Below, piece after piece: positions 10,805 to 23,800 of a DNA stretch of 64,000 nt; position 1 is the first letter of the stretch, and every line of letters begins with the position of its first letter. Source of the stretch: Hemerocallis citrina. Its lineage: Eukaryota; Streptophyta; Magnoliopsida; Asparagales; Asphodelaceae. The stretch lies in NCBI GenBank assembly GCA_017893485.1, contig CM030364.1, positions 46,835,254 to 46,899,253 on the forward strand, given 5' to 3'. A program made the position numbers and the translations under genes. Under the pieces are notes generated by a model. That model saw nothing but the letters and a program-made list of their open reading frames with translations. It searched no databases and was not told the DNA's origin.

Positions 10805-11112
10805 GATGCATCCGATGCGTCCGGTTCGGGGTACGGAATGAAGAATGGAATGCATGATATTGTACAGCACCAACGTGCACTTCGTGCCAAACACCTGATT
10901 ATGCAATGCATCTGGTTCGGGGTACAGAAAGAAGAATGGAATGCATGATGATATTGTACAACACCAACATGTGCACTTCGTGCCAAACACATGTAGAGCA
11001 ACCGGTTGAGGGTACAGAATGAAGAACGAGGGTACAGAATGAAGAACGGAATGCATGATATTGAACAGCACCAACATGTGCACTTCATGCCAAACACATG
11101 TAGAGCGACCGG
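10805..11112. repeat. Three-copy tandem repeat of about 100 bp
   Basis: Three imperfect copies share the phrases GAATGGAATGCATGAT or its variants, ACAGCACCAAC, TGTGCACTTC and TGCCAAACAC. Copies start near 10815, 10917 and 11025. A smaller GAGGGTACAGAATGAAGAAC unit is itself doubled near 11008-11048. Repeat-wide open frames in both directions are a by-product. Confidence 0.8.
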
Positions 11113-11673
11113 TAAGTCCACAGATATGGAGACAGGCTGGAAGTCAAAGAGTATGGAATTCACACCACAGGAACAAATGGGCAGTGAACCAACAGCATGC
11201 ACGATATATCAAAAGATTATTTCTATTACTTGCATATTTGGTTGTTCATGTCACAAGATACCTTCAGGTGTTCAGTTTTCATTGAGTTCATACTTAAACA
11301 CATCGATATGGAGAGAGATCCACAGTTTTCCTGCACTCCAGGTCTCTACTCTCTACTCTGCAGATCATTTCTCCACATCGGTACAAATGCAACCGCTGGT
11401 TCTGCCAATTCGGAACAGAGTTACTATCTAAAGATCTTGTTCAGAGGCAAAGTTTTAACTATCAATTTAAGGAGTACACACTCCACAAACCACTGAAAAA
11501 AGGAAAGACGAGAGAAGGTAACCAGCAGTACAGATAGTTGAAAGTGATGTATATCTCTATATGCTTGGGTAAGATCACCAACTAAGCTACTGAACAAGAT
11601 CATCTCCACAGTTAAATAGAAACAGAGAAACCAGAAAGAATGTCCTAAAATGAATGCAAATCGTTCCCACAAA

Positions 11674-11761
11674 ACCTGTAGACCAGAAAGTCTGAATTCT
11701 GCCGAGCTATACTACATACCTGTAGACCAGAAAGTCTGAATTCTGCCGAGCTATACTACAT
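11674..11761. repeat. Perfect 44-bp tandem duplication
   Basis: The segment starting ACCTGTAGACCAGAAAGTC (11674-11717) is repeated at once at 11718-11761 without visible change, which suggests a recent duplication. It lies in the probable 3' flank of the CID7-like gene. Confidence 0.9.
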
Positions 11762-11890
11762 ACTCTTCTGTTGCTAGTCGACATTTTTGTTGTTTTCCAC
11801 CTCCCTAATGTATACAAATACAACAATTTAAAGTGTCTAAGATCTAATTTTTCTTTCTTTTTTCTCTCTTCTATTACCTTACAGGCGGTA

Positions 11891-14800
11891 TTAATATATC
11901 ACAACATGAAGCAGTCCAGGTTGAGATTCGGCATAGGAAAGGCCTTCCTCCAAGAGTAACTGTTCGACTGCCATTGGTACCCTCGGTGGGGTTCGCATAC
12001 CATTGCTGAGCTGGCCCGGGCCCAAAAAGATTGTTGCCTGGAGCTGCTGCTGCGATGACAGAGCAGTACTTCTCAAGACGTCCAACTCATGTTTTAGGAC
12101 ATGTAGGGCCTCACTAACGTTAAGACGATGAAGGTTGATCAGACGGTCCTTTACTCCTCGATTGTAGCCCTGATACTCATAAGGGACTGGATCTCTGATA
12201 AATTTATAAAATCGTCTAAATAATGTTAAGGGATTATTTACATTATGTAAGTTACAAATCAAATACGATAATTAAAACTTCTTTAGCTTGAACATCGCGT
12301 GCATTAAAATTGTACAAAGTGCTTCAGTTTCAAAAGCAGTTTTAGACCTAAATGACGTGTTTCATGTTTAATAACACCGAGTAAAAGCGTGTTCAGGCCA
12401 AAACAACGTTTCCAAATCTAGGATTTTTCTTCTTATCCGCACACCTCCTAATGTGCTTTGGCTTTTTGTAAAGAAACTTTTGTATTCGTATTAGAAGAAT
12501 TGGGTTGACCATTTGTCAGAAATATTAACAAACAGTATCTTATTAAATAAGGGATATCTACTACTGCCGATTATATAAATAGGTATTTTGCACATAGCTC
12601 ACTGAAATATTCTGATTCCATATAACTCACAAATAACTATCTCCACATTCCTGACTCTGTGACTCCGCCAACTCCAAAAGTGATCAATCATAATCTCATT
12701 TGCAACGTCATTGAAATGCTAATCTATAGAGCCAACCTTTGAAGAAAAAAAAAAATCGGAAATCTTTTCTGGACCATTCTACTTAAAAAGATTTCTCGAA
12801 AGTTGGTTTGTAACATAAGAATTTTCATGATGTGCAATTGACGTTTTAACTAATCATTTTTTGACTTAGTCGAGGGATTATTATGAAAAAAGTGCTTTCT
12901 GGGTGCGTTCCATATAACTCACAAATAACTATTTCCACATTCCTGACTCTGTGACTCCGCCAACTCCAAAAGTGATCAATCATAATCTCATTTGCAACGT
13001 CATTGAAATGCTGATCTATAGAGCCAACTTTTGAAGGAAAAAAAATCGGAAATCTCTTCTGGACCATTCTACTTAAAAAGATTTCTCGAAAGTTGCTTTG
13101 TAACATAAGAATTTTCAAGATGTTGCAATTGACGTTTTAACTAATCATTTTTGGACTTAGTCGAGGGATTATTATGGAAAAAGTGCTTTATGGGTGAGTT
13201 ATTTGGAATCAAAACATTTGTTAGTGAGTTGTATTGGAAAAATCCTATATAAATATTGAGGATGGAATTACTAATTATAACAACAAAGCATTTTTTTTTC
13301 AACTAATTGGGGTCGGCTACATGTATTCTGATTTTCCATCCTGCTCGGTTTAGCGCAATATCTTCTGTAAGGTCACAAACTATCATATCTTTTCTCACCG
13401 TTTCCGCCCAAGTAAGTTTGTGTTCCCCTACCCTTAAGAGCATCCACAGTCATTTGCTATACTTGCCAATTTGCCATTTTATGAGAAATGGAATGCTGCA
13501 ATCGTTTGCTATTTTGCCATTTTTTGGCAAAATGGATACAGTCGTTTCTCAAAAATGAGAAACAAAATGGCGATTCTCAAATTATAAGAGACGGTATAAC
13601 ATATACCGTCCCTCTTATTTTTCTTTTTTTTTAATCGCTTCGGACGGTATGACATATACCGTCCCAAAAAATTTATTTATTATTTTTTTAAAAATTGGGG
13701 TCGGACGGTATAACATATACAGTCCCATTTTTTTTCTTTTTTATATATTTTTTTTAATCCAACGGCCAGATTTCGTTAAAAAAACAAAAAAAAAATAAAA
13801 ATAAAAAAAATCCCTAAATTCTCGGACGGTACATGTACCATCCTTGAATTTGGGAAATTAGTGGGTAGGTTAGGTTTAGTTAGTTTTTAATTAGGTTTAG
13901 TTATTATTATATTATTTAATTTATTTAATTAACATATTTTAATAGTTAATAAGTAATTAATTTTTTTAATTTTTTTTAAACGAATGCAACGGTATAACAT
14001 GTACCGTCGCTCGCATTTTTCAAAAAAAAAATGCGCGATGGGAAATGTTATACCGTCCTACGCAAAATTTTTAAAAATTGAGAAAAATATAGCAAACAAC
14101 GACTGCAGAACATTTTCCTATTTGCTACTACTGTAGCTGCCAATTTTTAAAAAATGCGAAACACCATTGTGGATGCTCTAACCTACCATCAACACTTATC
14201 AAATCACTCTTTCTAACGGGGCACTACTAGATCTACGTATGTCATGTCCAAACCACCTGAGATGATTCTCTTAACTTATCTTGAATATGAGCTACCTTTA
14301 GCATGTCTCGTATATACTCATTTCTAATTCTATCCTTCCTGGTTTTACCACAAATCCATCTTAGCATCCTCATCTCCGCTACACTTATTTTTTGGACATG
14401 TTTTTTTGTTGTCCAACACTCTGCTCCATACATCATTGATGGTGTAGCAGTCGTCCTATAAAAATTTTCCTTCAACTTCAAAGGTATACGTTTGTCACAC
14501 AAAACACCACTAGCACTTCTCCACTTAAGCCATCATGCTTGGATCTTATATATAACATCTTCACAAATCTCCTCGTCTCTTTGTATAATCGACCCTAAAT
14601 ATCGAAAACGGTCTTAGGTATCTCTTGACCAACAAGCTTCACTACATTCTCAGTTGTGTTCCGAATATCACTAAAATTACACTCTATATACTCTGTTTTA
14701 GTTCTGCTTATTCTAAACCCTCTAGCTTCAAAGTTTTTCTCCACAATTCTAATTTAACATCGATTCCTACTCTAGTCTCGTCCATTAAGACGTCATCGGC

Positions 14801-17800
14801 AAAAAGCATACACCAAGGCACCTCATCTTGTATTCCTCGCGTCAATTCATTCAACACAAAAGCAAAGAGGTACGAGCTTAAAGCCGAACCTTGGTGTAAA
14901 CCTATTGTAATAGAAAAATCAGTGGTCTCCCATGTGGTTGTTTTAATTGAGGTCTTTGCCTCTTCATACATATCCTTAATTATCTCAATATACTGAATAG
15001 TTACTCTTTTATTATTTAACACCCATCATACAATGTCTGATAATGTTTTTTTCAAGATCTATAAACACCATATGTAGATCTTTCTTATTTTTCCTATATT
15101 TTTCACAATTCTCCTCAGTACATAAATTGCTTCCATTGTTGACCTCCCAAACCATAATCCAAACTGATTCTCAGACACTGTAGTTTCTAATCTCAGTCTA
15201 TGTTCAATCACTCTCAAATTTTCATCGTATGATTTATTAATTTAATTCCTCGGTAGTTGGAGCAACTTTGTAAATCTCATTTATTTTTATATATAGGTAC
15301 TAAAATACTTTCTCTATTCATCGACATCTTCTTAATCCTCAAAATTTTATTAAATAATCTTGTTAGCCAACTCACTCCTACATTCCCAAGACACTTCCAA
15401 ACTTCAATGGGTATATCATTCAGTCCTAAAATTTTTCCTATTTTCATCCATCCTAGAGCATTTCGAACCTCCGAGGTCCTAATTCTACGAAAAAACATAT
15501 ACTCTTGAATCTCTCTCGAGTCCTCTATATTTAAGTTGCCCACAACCTTTTCATTTAATAACTTCTCAAGGTCATTTCGCCATCAAATGGAATTACGAAT
15601 TAAAATCTGATTAATCGCTAATCGGAGGCTAAGCGATTATTTTTTTAGCGTTTTTCAATATTGCAATAGTTAGCGATTTAATCAGGTATAATCAGTCGAT
15701 TAGTAGTTAATCGGCCAATTTTAAGTAGCTGCCCAACCGATTAAATTCTCTTTTAATTTTCATGCTCGTTTACATTATTTGGGCTCAATCCGGTCCAAAC
15801 TCAAATCCAAACCTAAAATTCAAACCCCTTCTGGTCATCGTGCAAACCCAACCCGACTTATCGCCGCTTTCTTCTTCCTCACGCAAACTCAACCCGACCC
15901 GTCGCCGCTCTTATTCTTCCTCGCGCAAACCCAAACCCAAACAAATTATCTTCTTCCTCGAGCAAACCCAAACCTGACCCGCTGTCTTGCGTTGTCACAA
16001 ACTTGACCCTACCCGCATCTGCTATACCTACTTCTCTTGCTGCTCATGCTGCTACTCCCTGATTGTTTTTGTTTGCTGAAACCGACCAGTGAACTCTACT
16101 CGACCCACATCCAGAATCAAAGCTCAGCTCAAACCAAGTATTCTCTACTTTTTCTGTATAACTATATATTCCTATTTGATAATCTCATAATAATTTTATG
16201 TAAGGATTTAGAGTTGCTACATTAGGATAGATCATTTATATATATGCACATGATTTTTCTGATTTAAACCCCGATTATTTTCTGATTAACCGATTAATCA
16301 CTAATCGCTCCTTGACCGATTAGTTCCAAATGTTGAAAACAGATTTGGAAAAAAATAATTGTTATATTTATTGTTCTTTATTCTTTACAGTATACATCCA
16401 TATATAAGGATTACAATCTTGAAAGAGAAGGAGATTGAGAGAAGATTGAGGGGTGAGAGATTTGAAAAATCTGTTTCCTATAGATTAGGAAACAGAATAT
16501 ACATATTACTACTTACTACATTTCAACACTCCCCTTCAAGTTGGTGCATAGATATTGAACATGCCCAACTTGTCAACAAATTTCAAGAAGAGCCGACTCG
16601 AAACTGTCTTGGTCAGGATATCTGCGAATTGATCTTCAGACTTCACTTTAGATATCTCAATGACTTTCTCATCCAATTTCTCCTTGATGAAGAATCTATC
16701 CACCTCTATATGTTTCGTCCTGTCATGTTGAACTGGATTGACGGCAATATCACATGCTGCTTGACTATCGCAATACACTTTCATAGGTTCATTCGGACCA
16801 CAACCTAAACCCTGCAACAAGAGTTTCAACCAAAAAACTTCCGCTATACATAAAGCTACTCAGCGATACTCAGCCTCTGCACTAGAGCGTGCAACAACAT
16901 TCTGCTTCTTGCTTCTCCATGTAACTATATTTCCTCCAACAAAGGTAAAGTATCCTGAAGTGGAGCGCTATCAATTATAGATCCTGCCCAATCAGCATCA
17001 GTATATATCTCAACCTTCAAGTGACCATGTTTCGTAAATAGGACCCTTTTTCCTGGAGCAGACTTAATATATCTCAGAATTCTCATCACTGTATCAATGT
17101 AATGTTCTTGAGGTGCATGCATAAACTGACTTACCACACTTAAAGCATATGATAAATCTGGCCGTGTATGCGCAAGATACATCAGTCGTCCAATCAATCT
17201 CTGATATCTTTCCTTATCACAAGGCACATGATCAGGTTCGTTGCAAAGTTTCAGTCCTTCTTCCAATAGTGTACCAATCGGCTGACAAGTAGATATTCCA
17301 GTTTCCTTCAATAAATCGAGAGGATACTTCTTTGAGAAAGAAATATACCATTTCTCGAGCGAGAAACTTCAATACCAAGAAAATATCTCAAATGGCCAAG
17401 ATCCTTCATTTCGAACTCTTGTGACAAGTAGCTCTTTAATGCCATTCTCTCCTCAGGATCATTCCCAGTTACTATCATATCATCCGCATATATAATGAGA
17501 ACAGTAATCTTACCTTCTTTCCTTTTCAGGAATAAGGTATGATCTGAATTACTCTGACAATATCCGAATGTCCCCATTGATTTTGTAAACCTCCCAAACC
17601 AAGCTCTTGGCGACTGTTTGAGACCATATAGCGCCTTCCTCAATCGACACACTTTATTACTGTGTTGAACTGGTTTGTTCGACCCTGGCAGAAGATCCAT
17701 ATAAACCTCCTCTGTCAATTCCCCATGCAAAAATGCATTCTTCACATCAAATTGCTTCAGCGGCCAGTCAAGATTTACAGCAAGTGACAGTAGGACCGAA

Positions 17801-20800
17801 CAGTATTGAATTTTGCCACAGGGGCGAATGTATCTTCATAATCAATTCCATACGTTTGAGTGTATCCTTTGGCAACCAGTCTTGCTTTGTATCGCTCTAT
17901 TGAACCATTGGACTTATACTTCACCGTATAAATCCATTTGCATCCTACTGGCTTCTTCCCTGCTGGCAGCTCGACTATCTCTCAAGTCTCATTTTTTTCA
18001 AGGACTTCATTTCCTCATCCATAGCTGCTTTCCACCTTGGATCAGTAAGGGCTTCCTGCACACTATTAGGAATAGATACAGTAGATAATTGATTTACAAA
18101 TGACTTATTTGATTCCGATAAGCGGTGAGTGGATACATAATTACTCATGGGATATTTGACGTTATTAGTGGGATCAGGTTCATAAGTGGGTTTTGGTATA
18201 CCTCTATTAGTACGGTAAGGGAGTTCTCTTCTAGGAGCTTCGAACAACGATGATGATTGGTTTTGCGGTTCTGACGGTTCACTCTCAGTGAGATTTGGTA
18301 CTGGTTGCAATTCTTCAAGAGGGTCTTCTTCAAGAGGGGCTTCTTCTCTTGGTTGCACTTCTTTGTGAGGGTCTTCCTCCCTTGCTAGAGCTTCATTCAA
18401 GTGTTTGCCATTATTTGCATCCAGTTGTTCGTTCTGACTGGTAATTATTTCTTCATACTCAAGAGTCTGAACTTCACTAACCCCTTCATCATACCCAAGA
18501 GTCTGAACTTCACTTCGGTACTCCCCTGAAGATCAGTCGTAGAAGAAGAAAAATACATCTCATCTTCATGGAACACAACATCCATAGTCACAAACATCCT
18601 TTGAGTTGGTGGGTGATAGCACCGGTACCCTATCTTATCCTGTGCATATCCTACGAAAAAACAGCGGACAGCTCGAGGAGTTAACTTATTGCGTTCATGT
18701 TGATGAAGATGAACAAATGCAACACACCCAAACACACGATGTGACAAGTTGACGACTTTTGGTGCATTCACAGCTTTATTTAATGCTTGAAATGGTGTGA
18801 GGAAGTTTAGGATACTAGAGAGAACTCGGTTGATTAAGTATGCAGTAAAAGCAAGGGCTTCCCCCCAATATGTGAGTGGCATATTTCGATGGATAAGAGA
18901 AGCACGGACCACCTCGAGTAAGTGTCTATTTTTTCTTTCTGCAATCCCATTCGGTTGAGGTGTATAGGAGCATGTAGTCTGGTGAACAATGTCGTGTTCC
19001 ACCAAATATTGTTGCAGATTCGAACTCAGGTACTCTCCGCCATTATCACTCCTAAGAACTTGAATCTGTGATTTATACTGAATCATAACATGCTTGTGAA
19101 ATTTTTGAACCACTAACTTCAGTTTTCGACTTCATCAAACAAATCCAGGTCATACGAGTACAGTCATTAATAAATGTCACAAACCATTTGGCTCCTCCAA
19201 ATGTAGTGGTTTTGGATAGACCCCAAACATCAGAATGGATAATCATAAATGGAAGAGAGCTTCTACTTGGACTTGGAGGATAAGAGACACGGTGACTTTT
19301 TGCGAGTTCACACACATCACACCGAAAGGCAGAAATATCCAACTTCAAAAATAAACTTGAAAATAATTTCTTCAAATAACCAAAAGAGGCATGCCCTAGA
19401 CGTCGATGCCATAGCCAAATATCTGATTTCTTCTTCTCATCTTCGGATTCTTCCACACTTAGAGCTTGATTCAACTTGCTTGAACTTTCAAATTCTAAAT
19501 CCAGGTAATAGAGCTTCCCGTATCTAACCCCATAACCAATCGTCTTTCGAGTCCGAATATCCTTAAACACAATGTGAAGACCAAAAGACTACAATACAAT
19601 GTAAGGCAGTAGTTATTTGAGCAACAGATAATAGATTAAAATTCAAGGATGGCACAACTAGGGCAGTATCTAAGGTTAGGTGGTTTGTGAGAGGTATGGT
19701 ACCCTCGCCAGTAACAGTGGCAGGATCACCATTGGCAGTGGACACAGTTGATTTGGTGAAAGGTTGAGAATTTTGAACTGTTCTAGAATCAAAAGTCATA
19801 TGGTCGGTAGCACTCGAATCAATTATCCATGCATCATTCATAACAGAGCCAGAAATATTAAAAACCTTACCATCATTACCTGCAGCAGCACGATCAGCAA
19901 CTCCACCTGGGACAGTGGGTTGATTGCAAGTGTTCTCCCATATATCCCTGCTATGATCCCAGATAATCTTACAACAATGGGCCTTCGTGTGGCCGATCTT
20001 GCCACAATGAGTACACTTCCTTGACTCATACGGATATTGTCCCATAGCAACACAACAAACAACACAACAAGCATAACCAATGATCCAAATACCAAACAAC
20101 AGACGAGATCAAAAACAACAAACAGCACTCCCCCAAATAGCACAACAGCAACAGCAAAAGAGAGTGGCAATGGCAGACAGCAAACGCCAGATCCAAAACA
20201 GCAAACGGCAAAATCAACACAGCAGCAAACAACGAGGACTTCGGCTCAACTTCAGTGGTGTTCGGGGCAGGCAGCGATTGGGAAGACTACGGGGAGGACA
20301 GCAAGGTTGCGGAGTCGAGGCGGTGAGTGAGGTGGTTGCAGGTGTTGGTCTGCGGCAGAGATGGAGGCGAGGAGGTGATGCTGCGCTAGCAAGGAAGCAC
20401 TCGACTATGGATTTCGGGTGTAGCGGAAGATGATGGCGAGGAGGACGATGGCGGTGGTTGTCGAGCGAGCGGCAACGAAGGTTCGACGGGGTCGAGGCTA
20501 ACTGTGGAGGTGAGATTGGTGGCGGAGCTCGACGACAATGGCGAGCAGAGGTGATGACGGTGGAAGGCGGAGGTCGAGCGGGGCGTTCGGATCTAGGTGG
20601 TGCTCGAAGGGGGTGACGGGAGGCGTCAACGAGGATGGCGGTGACCAGGGATTCGCCGGAAAACGGCTGGAGAAGAGAACAATCAAAAATTTTGGGGTTT
20701 CGTTATTTTCTCTCTGATCAGGGAAAGAAAATGTTGAGGAGAGAGAGGGGAGAGGAGGTCGGGGTTTCGGGGTTTGGTCGGGATCGGATCGGGATGGAGG

Positions 20801-23800
20801 TATCAGATCCGATCACCTCCTTCTCTTCTTCAACTAGCCTAGATCTGGTTAGACTCTAATATCATGTTGAAAACAGATTTGGGAAAAAACAATGGTTATA
20901 TTTATTGTTCTTTATTCTTTACAGTATTCATCTATATATAAGGATTACAATCTTGGAGGAGAAGGAGAATGAGAGAAGATTGAGGGGTGAGAGATTTGGA
21001 AAATTTGTTTCCTATAGAAGGAAACAGAATATACATATTACTACTTACTACATTTCAACACCAAAAACCGATTTTAACTGCTTAGAGTAACCCTTACAAA
21101 ATTGTTGCTTTATCTTTTAGTGTTTGCAATTCTTTAACTGCCATGTAGCACTGGTATTATAACCCGAAATTCGGACCCGACCCGGACCCGACGTTGGACC
21201 GGAACCGACCCGATGTAATTTGGATAGAGTACGGGTCCAAAAAATAAACCCGTTGAAATTTCGGGTCGGGTCTGGGTCCACTAAAATAAGATCCGACCCG
21301 GACCCGGACCCGGACCCGCATTAACGAATTAATACAAAATATTAGTGGACCCGACCCGGACCCGTTACCCGTAATATAAATACACCCTGTACCCCACTTC
21401 ACTCCTCCACAGTCCAGAGTCTTTCCGACTTTCCCTATTTCCTAATCCCTGTTCCCTAAGCTTCAGCCACCCCTTCCTAACCGTAAAAATCGCAAGTCCC
21501 CTTTCCCAAAACTCTGGGCGCCTCTCTCTTTCTCCATCCTTCATCCCTAAGCTCTCTCTTTCTCAAATCCCCTTTCCCAAAACCCCACCACCCTCACCTC
21601 CTCCGCAATCACCTCCATCGATCGCGACCCTTTTTCAACTTCGCCAAAGCTCCCACTTCGCCATCGCGACCTCGCTGCCGCCACAGCCAACTCCTCCGTC
21701 CTCGCTACCGCCGCAGCCAACTCCTCCGTTCTTCCACTCCAGCATCGTTCTTTCGTCGATCAAAGGTATGATTTTTATCTTACTCGGATCTCAAATCTTG
21801 GGTTTTATTCCCTTTTCTCAATGGATCCAGATTCCTAATATGTTATGGATAATGTAAAGAGTAATCATTTAACTAGACCAGTGAGAGCAGAGCAGCATAT
21901 TTCTTTGTATAAAGGAGTTATTTTGGAATGCAATAAGAAACATACACTACCTTGTACTGAATTTGAAAATTGAAACTTATTCATGGACTAAAGAATATAA
22001 AAGGGACCCAGTCAATCATACCTTCATGGGAGGATGGTCATGAATCATAATCATCGACAAAGTATGGATTTTTCTGATATGTTAGGAGTTTAGTTTCTAA
22101 GCTTTGTGCAAAGAGATATCCACTTGCAGAGTGATTGCGAGGTCTGTGCATATTCAGCTGAAGGAATATAGGTGACAAAGTTGGAAATTTTCAAAGCTAT
22201 ATGTTTTTATTTGAAGCGAGAGTAATGAGTTTCATAATAAGGGTTTTTGGAACTCGTGATGTTTTCTTGGTATTAAGCCGGTACTCTCAATATGTGATAG
22301 TTCTATATTGTCAGCAGAAATATGTGTGGATTCGCTACAGTAAGTTGGATTATTGGGACTAGGGTGAGCTGAGACTCCTACAGATATTGATTTAAGTGGT
22401 ATTCATATGTAGGTGATCTTTCTTATGAGGATATAAGCAGGTATAAGATGTTAGTTTTTACAGTAAGTATTTATAGGTAAAATTAATGGCAGGGAACACT
22501 TTTAAAGAGGAACGTGAAAATCAGTGCAGTGCATAATCAAGTAGTTTGCTACTGATGCAATGCGCATGTGTTGTAAAAATGGATTCAACATATTAGTTGT
22601 TGAGGGTCATGTGAACTGTAACGACATATAACATATTAGCTTTACAGATGTAAAAATTTACTACAGCTTTTCTGAAAGGATTTAAATTGGTGTTAGCTTT
22701 GTTTCATACTAAGATAATAACATATGGTAGTAATACCACCAAAGAAGCAGAAGCTTACTGAAACTTCTTTAAATTCTCATGGCTGAGGAAATGTTAATGA
22801 AGCTTACTGAAACTTCTTTAAATTCTCATGTGCTTACTGAAGCTTCAGCTTCATATTTTTCTATATATGAATTAATGTTGTTTATTGCTGTTTTAATTTC
22901 ATTTCTTTCTTTTTAATTTTTTCAGTTTGATTCTCATGGCTGAGGAAAGCATTAATCAAATGAATATTGGTGAAGCTGGTGCCAGTTTTGCTCACTTGCT
23001 AGTTTTGCTAGTTGATCAACTGTGAGTTTATTCTACTCAGTTTGCTAGTTTTGCTAGTTGATCAACTGTGAGTTTTATTCTACTCACTTTGCTAGTTTTG
23101 CTAGTTTGCTCACTTTGCTATTTTTGATGTTTGGTTTACTTTCTATACAAGTGATGATGAGATGGATTATGATTCTGAGGTTGCATACTATGATTCATTG
23201 ATTAAGTGATTTATAGGAGTGACTAGTGATGATTAAATCCTATCTTAGCTCTATAGGAGTGACTAGCAATTGACACTCTTTGCTGATGATCTGAGCTTTA
23301 TGACACTTTGAAATTTCACGCTTTGATTCATTGATTTTATAAGAGTGACTTGTTATCTCAGTGTCTCTTTCTCCTCCAAATGGGTGATGGCCTCACTTTC
23401 CTTTTGATTAAACTTCATCTCCTCATCCTCCAGATGGGCCATCTTCTTCTTGTTCTTGTTGAGCTTTCTTGAGATCTTGAATTAACTGATTCGTTACTTT
23501 GTTACTTTGTATCAGTGTATATTTACGAGGCTAATGTTGCTACTTTGTTACTGATCAGTTGCAAATTGCTACGGATGTGTAAATGTTGCTACTTTGTTAC
23601 TGATCAGTTCCAACTTGATGCAGATGAGATAAATGTTGCTACTTTGTTACTGATCAGTTGCAAAATGCAACTTTGTTAGGAAGTGTAAATACTATTCTGT
23701 TTATAAGTTGTATACTTGCATGCCATTATTTGTAATTGGTTTACTTTGTATACAAGTGATGATGAGATGGATTATGATTCTGAAGTTGCACACTATGATT

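Larger units (their letters stand above)
10646..11890 (-). other. Spacer downstream of the CID7-like stop codon
   Basis: This should contain the CID7-like 3' untranslated region. It holds two tandem duplications, listed separately, and no further gene that I can support. Several short open frames overlap the tandem array and look like repeat artefacts. Confidence 0.5.
13296..15590 (-). mobile_element. RTE-type LINE fragment, 5'-truncated, split by a MITE
   Basis: On the minus strand the 3' end reads GTAGCCGACCCCAATTAGTT followed by an A-run (plus-strand T-run 13291-13300), a phrase common at plant RTE 3' ends. The coding part lies at 14242-15543. The 5' side with the endonuclease is absent, as expected for incomplete reverse transcription. 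The Harbinger-like MITE at 13438-14178 interrupts the 3' part. The 5' limit is approximate. Confidence 0.8.
16331..21060 (-). mobile_element. Copia LTR retrotransposon 3, structurally complete ends
   Basis: LTRs at 16331-16528 and 20865-21060 are bounded by TGTTGAAA and TTTCAACA. Identical duplications CCAAA flank them (16326-16330 and 21061-21065). A primer site resembling the tRNA-Met complement (TGATATTAGAG on the minus strand) abuts the 5' LTR, and the polypurine tract AAGGGGAG abuts the 3' LTR. Protease, integrase, RT and RNase H follow in Copia order on the minus strand. The usual UBN2 gag core is missing. It lies in the last intron of the CID7-like gene, in the gene's own orientation. 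Confidence 0.92.

Noticed and set aside
10789..11202. Cysteine-containing repeat peptides, possibly a secreted cysteine-rich protein
   Set aside because: They arise from a three-copy DNA tandem repeat in several frames and both strands, with no signal peptide or splice context.
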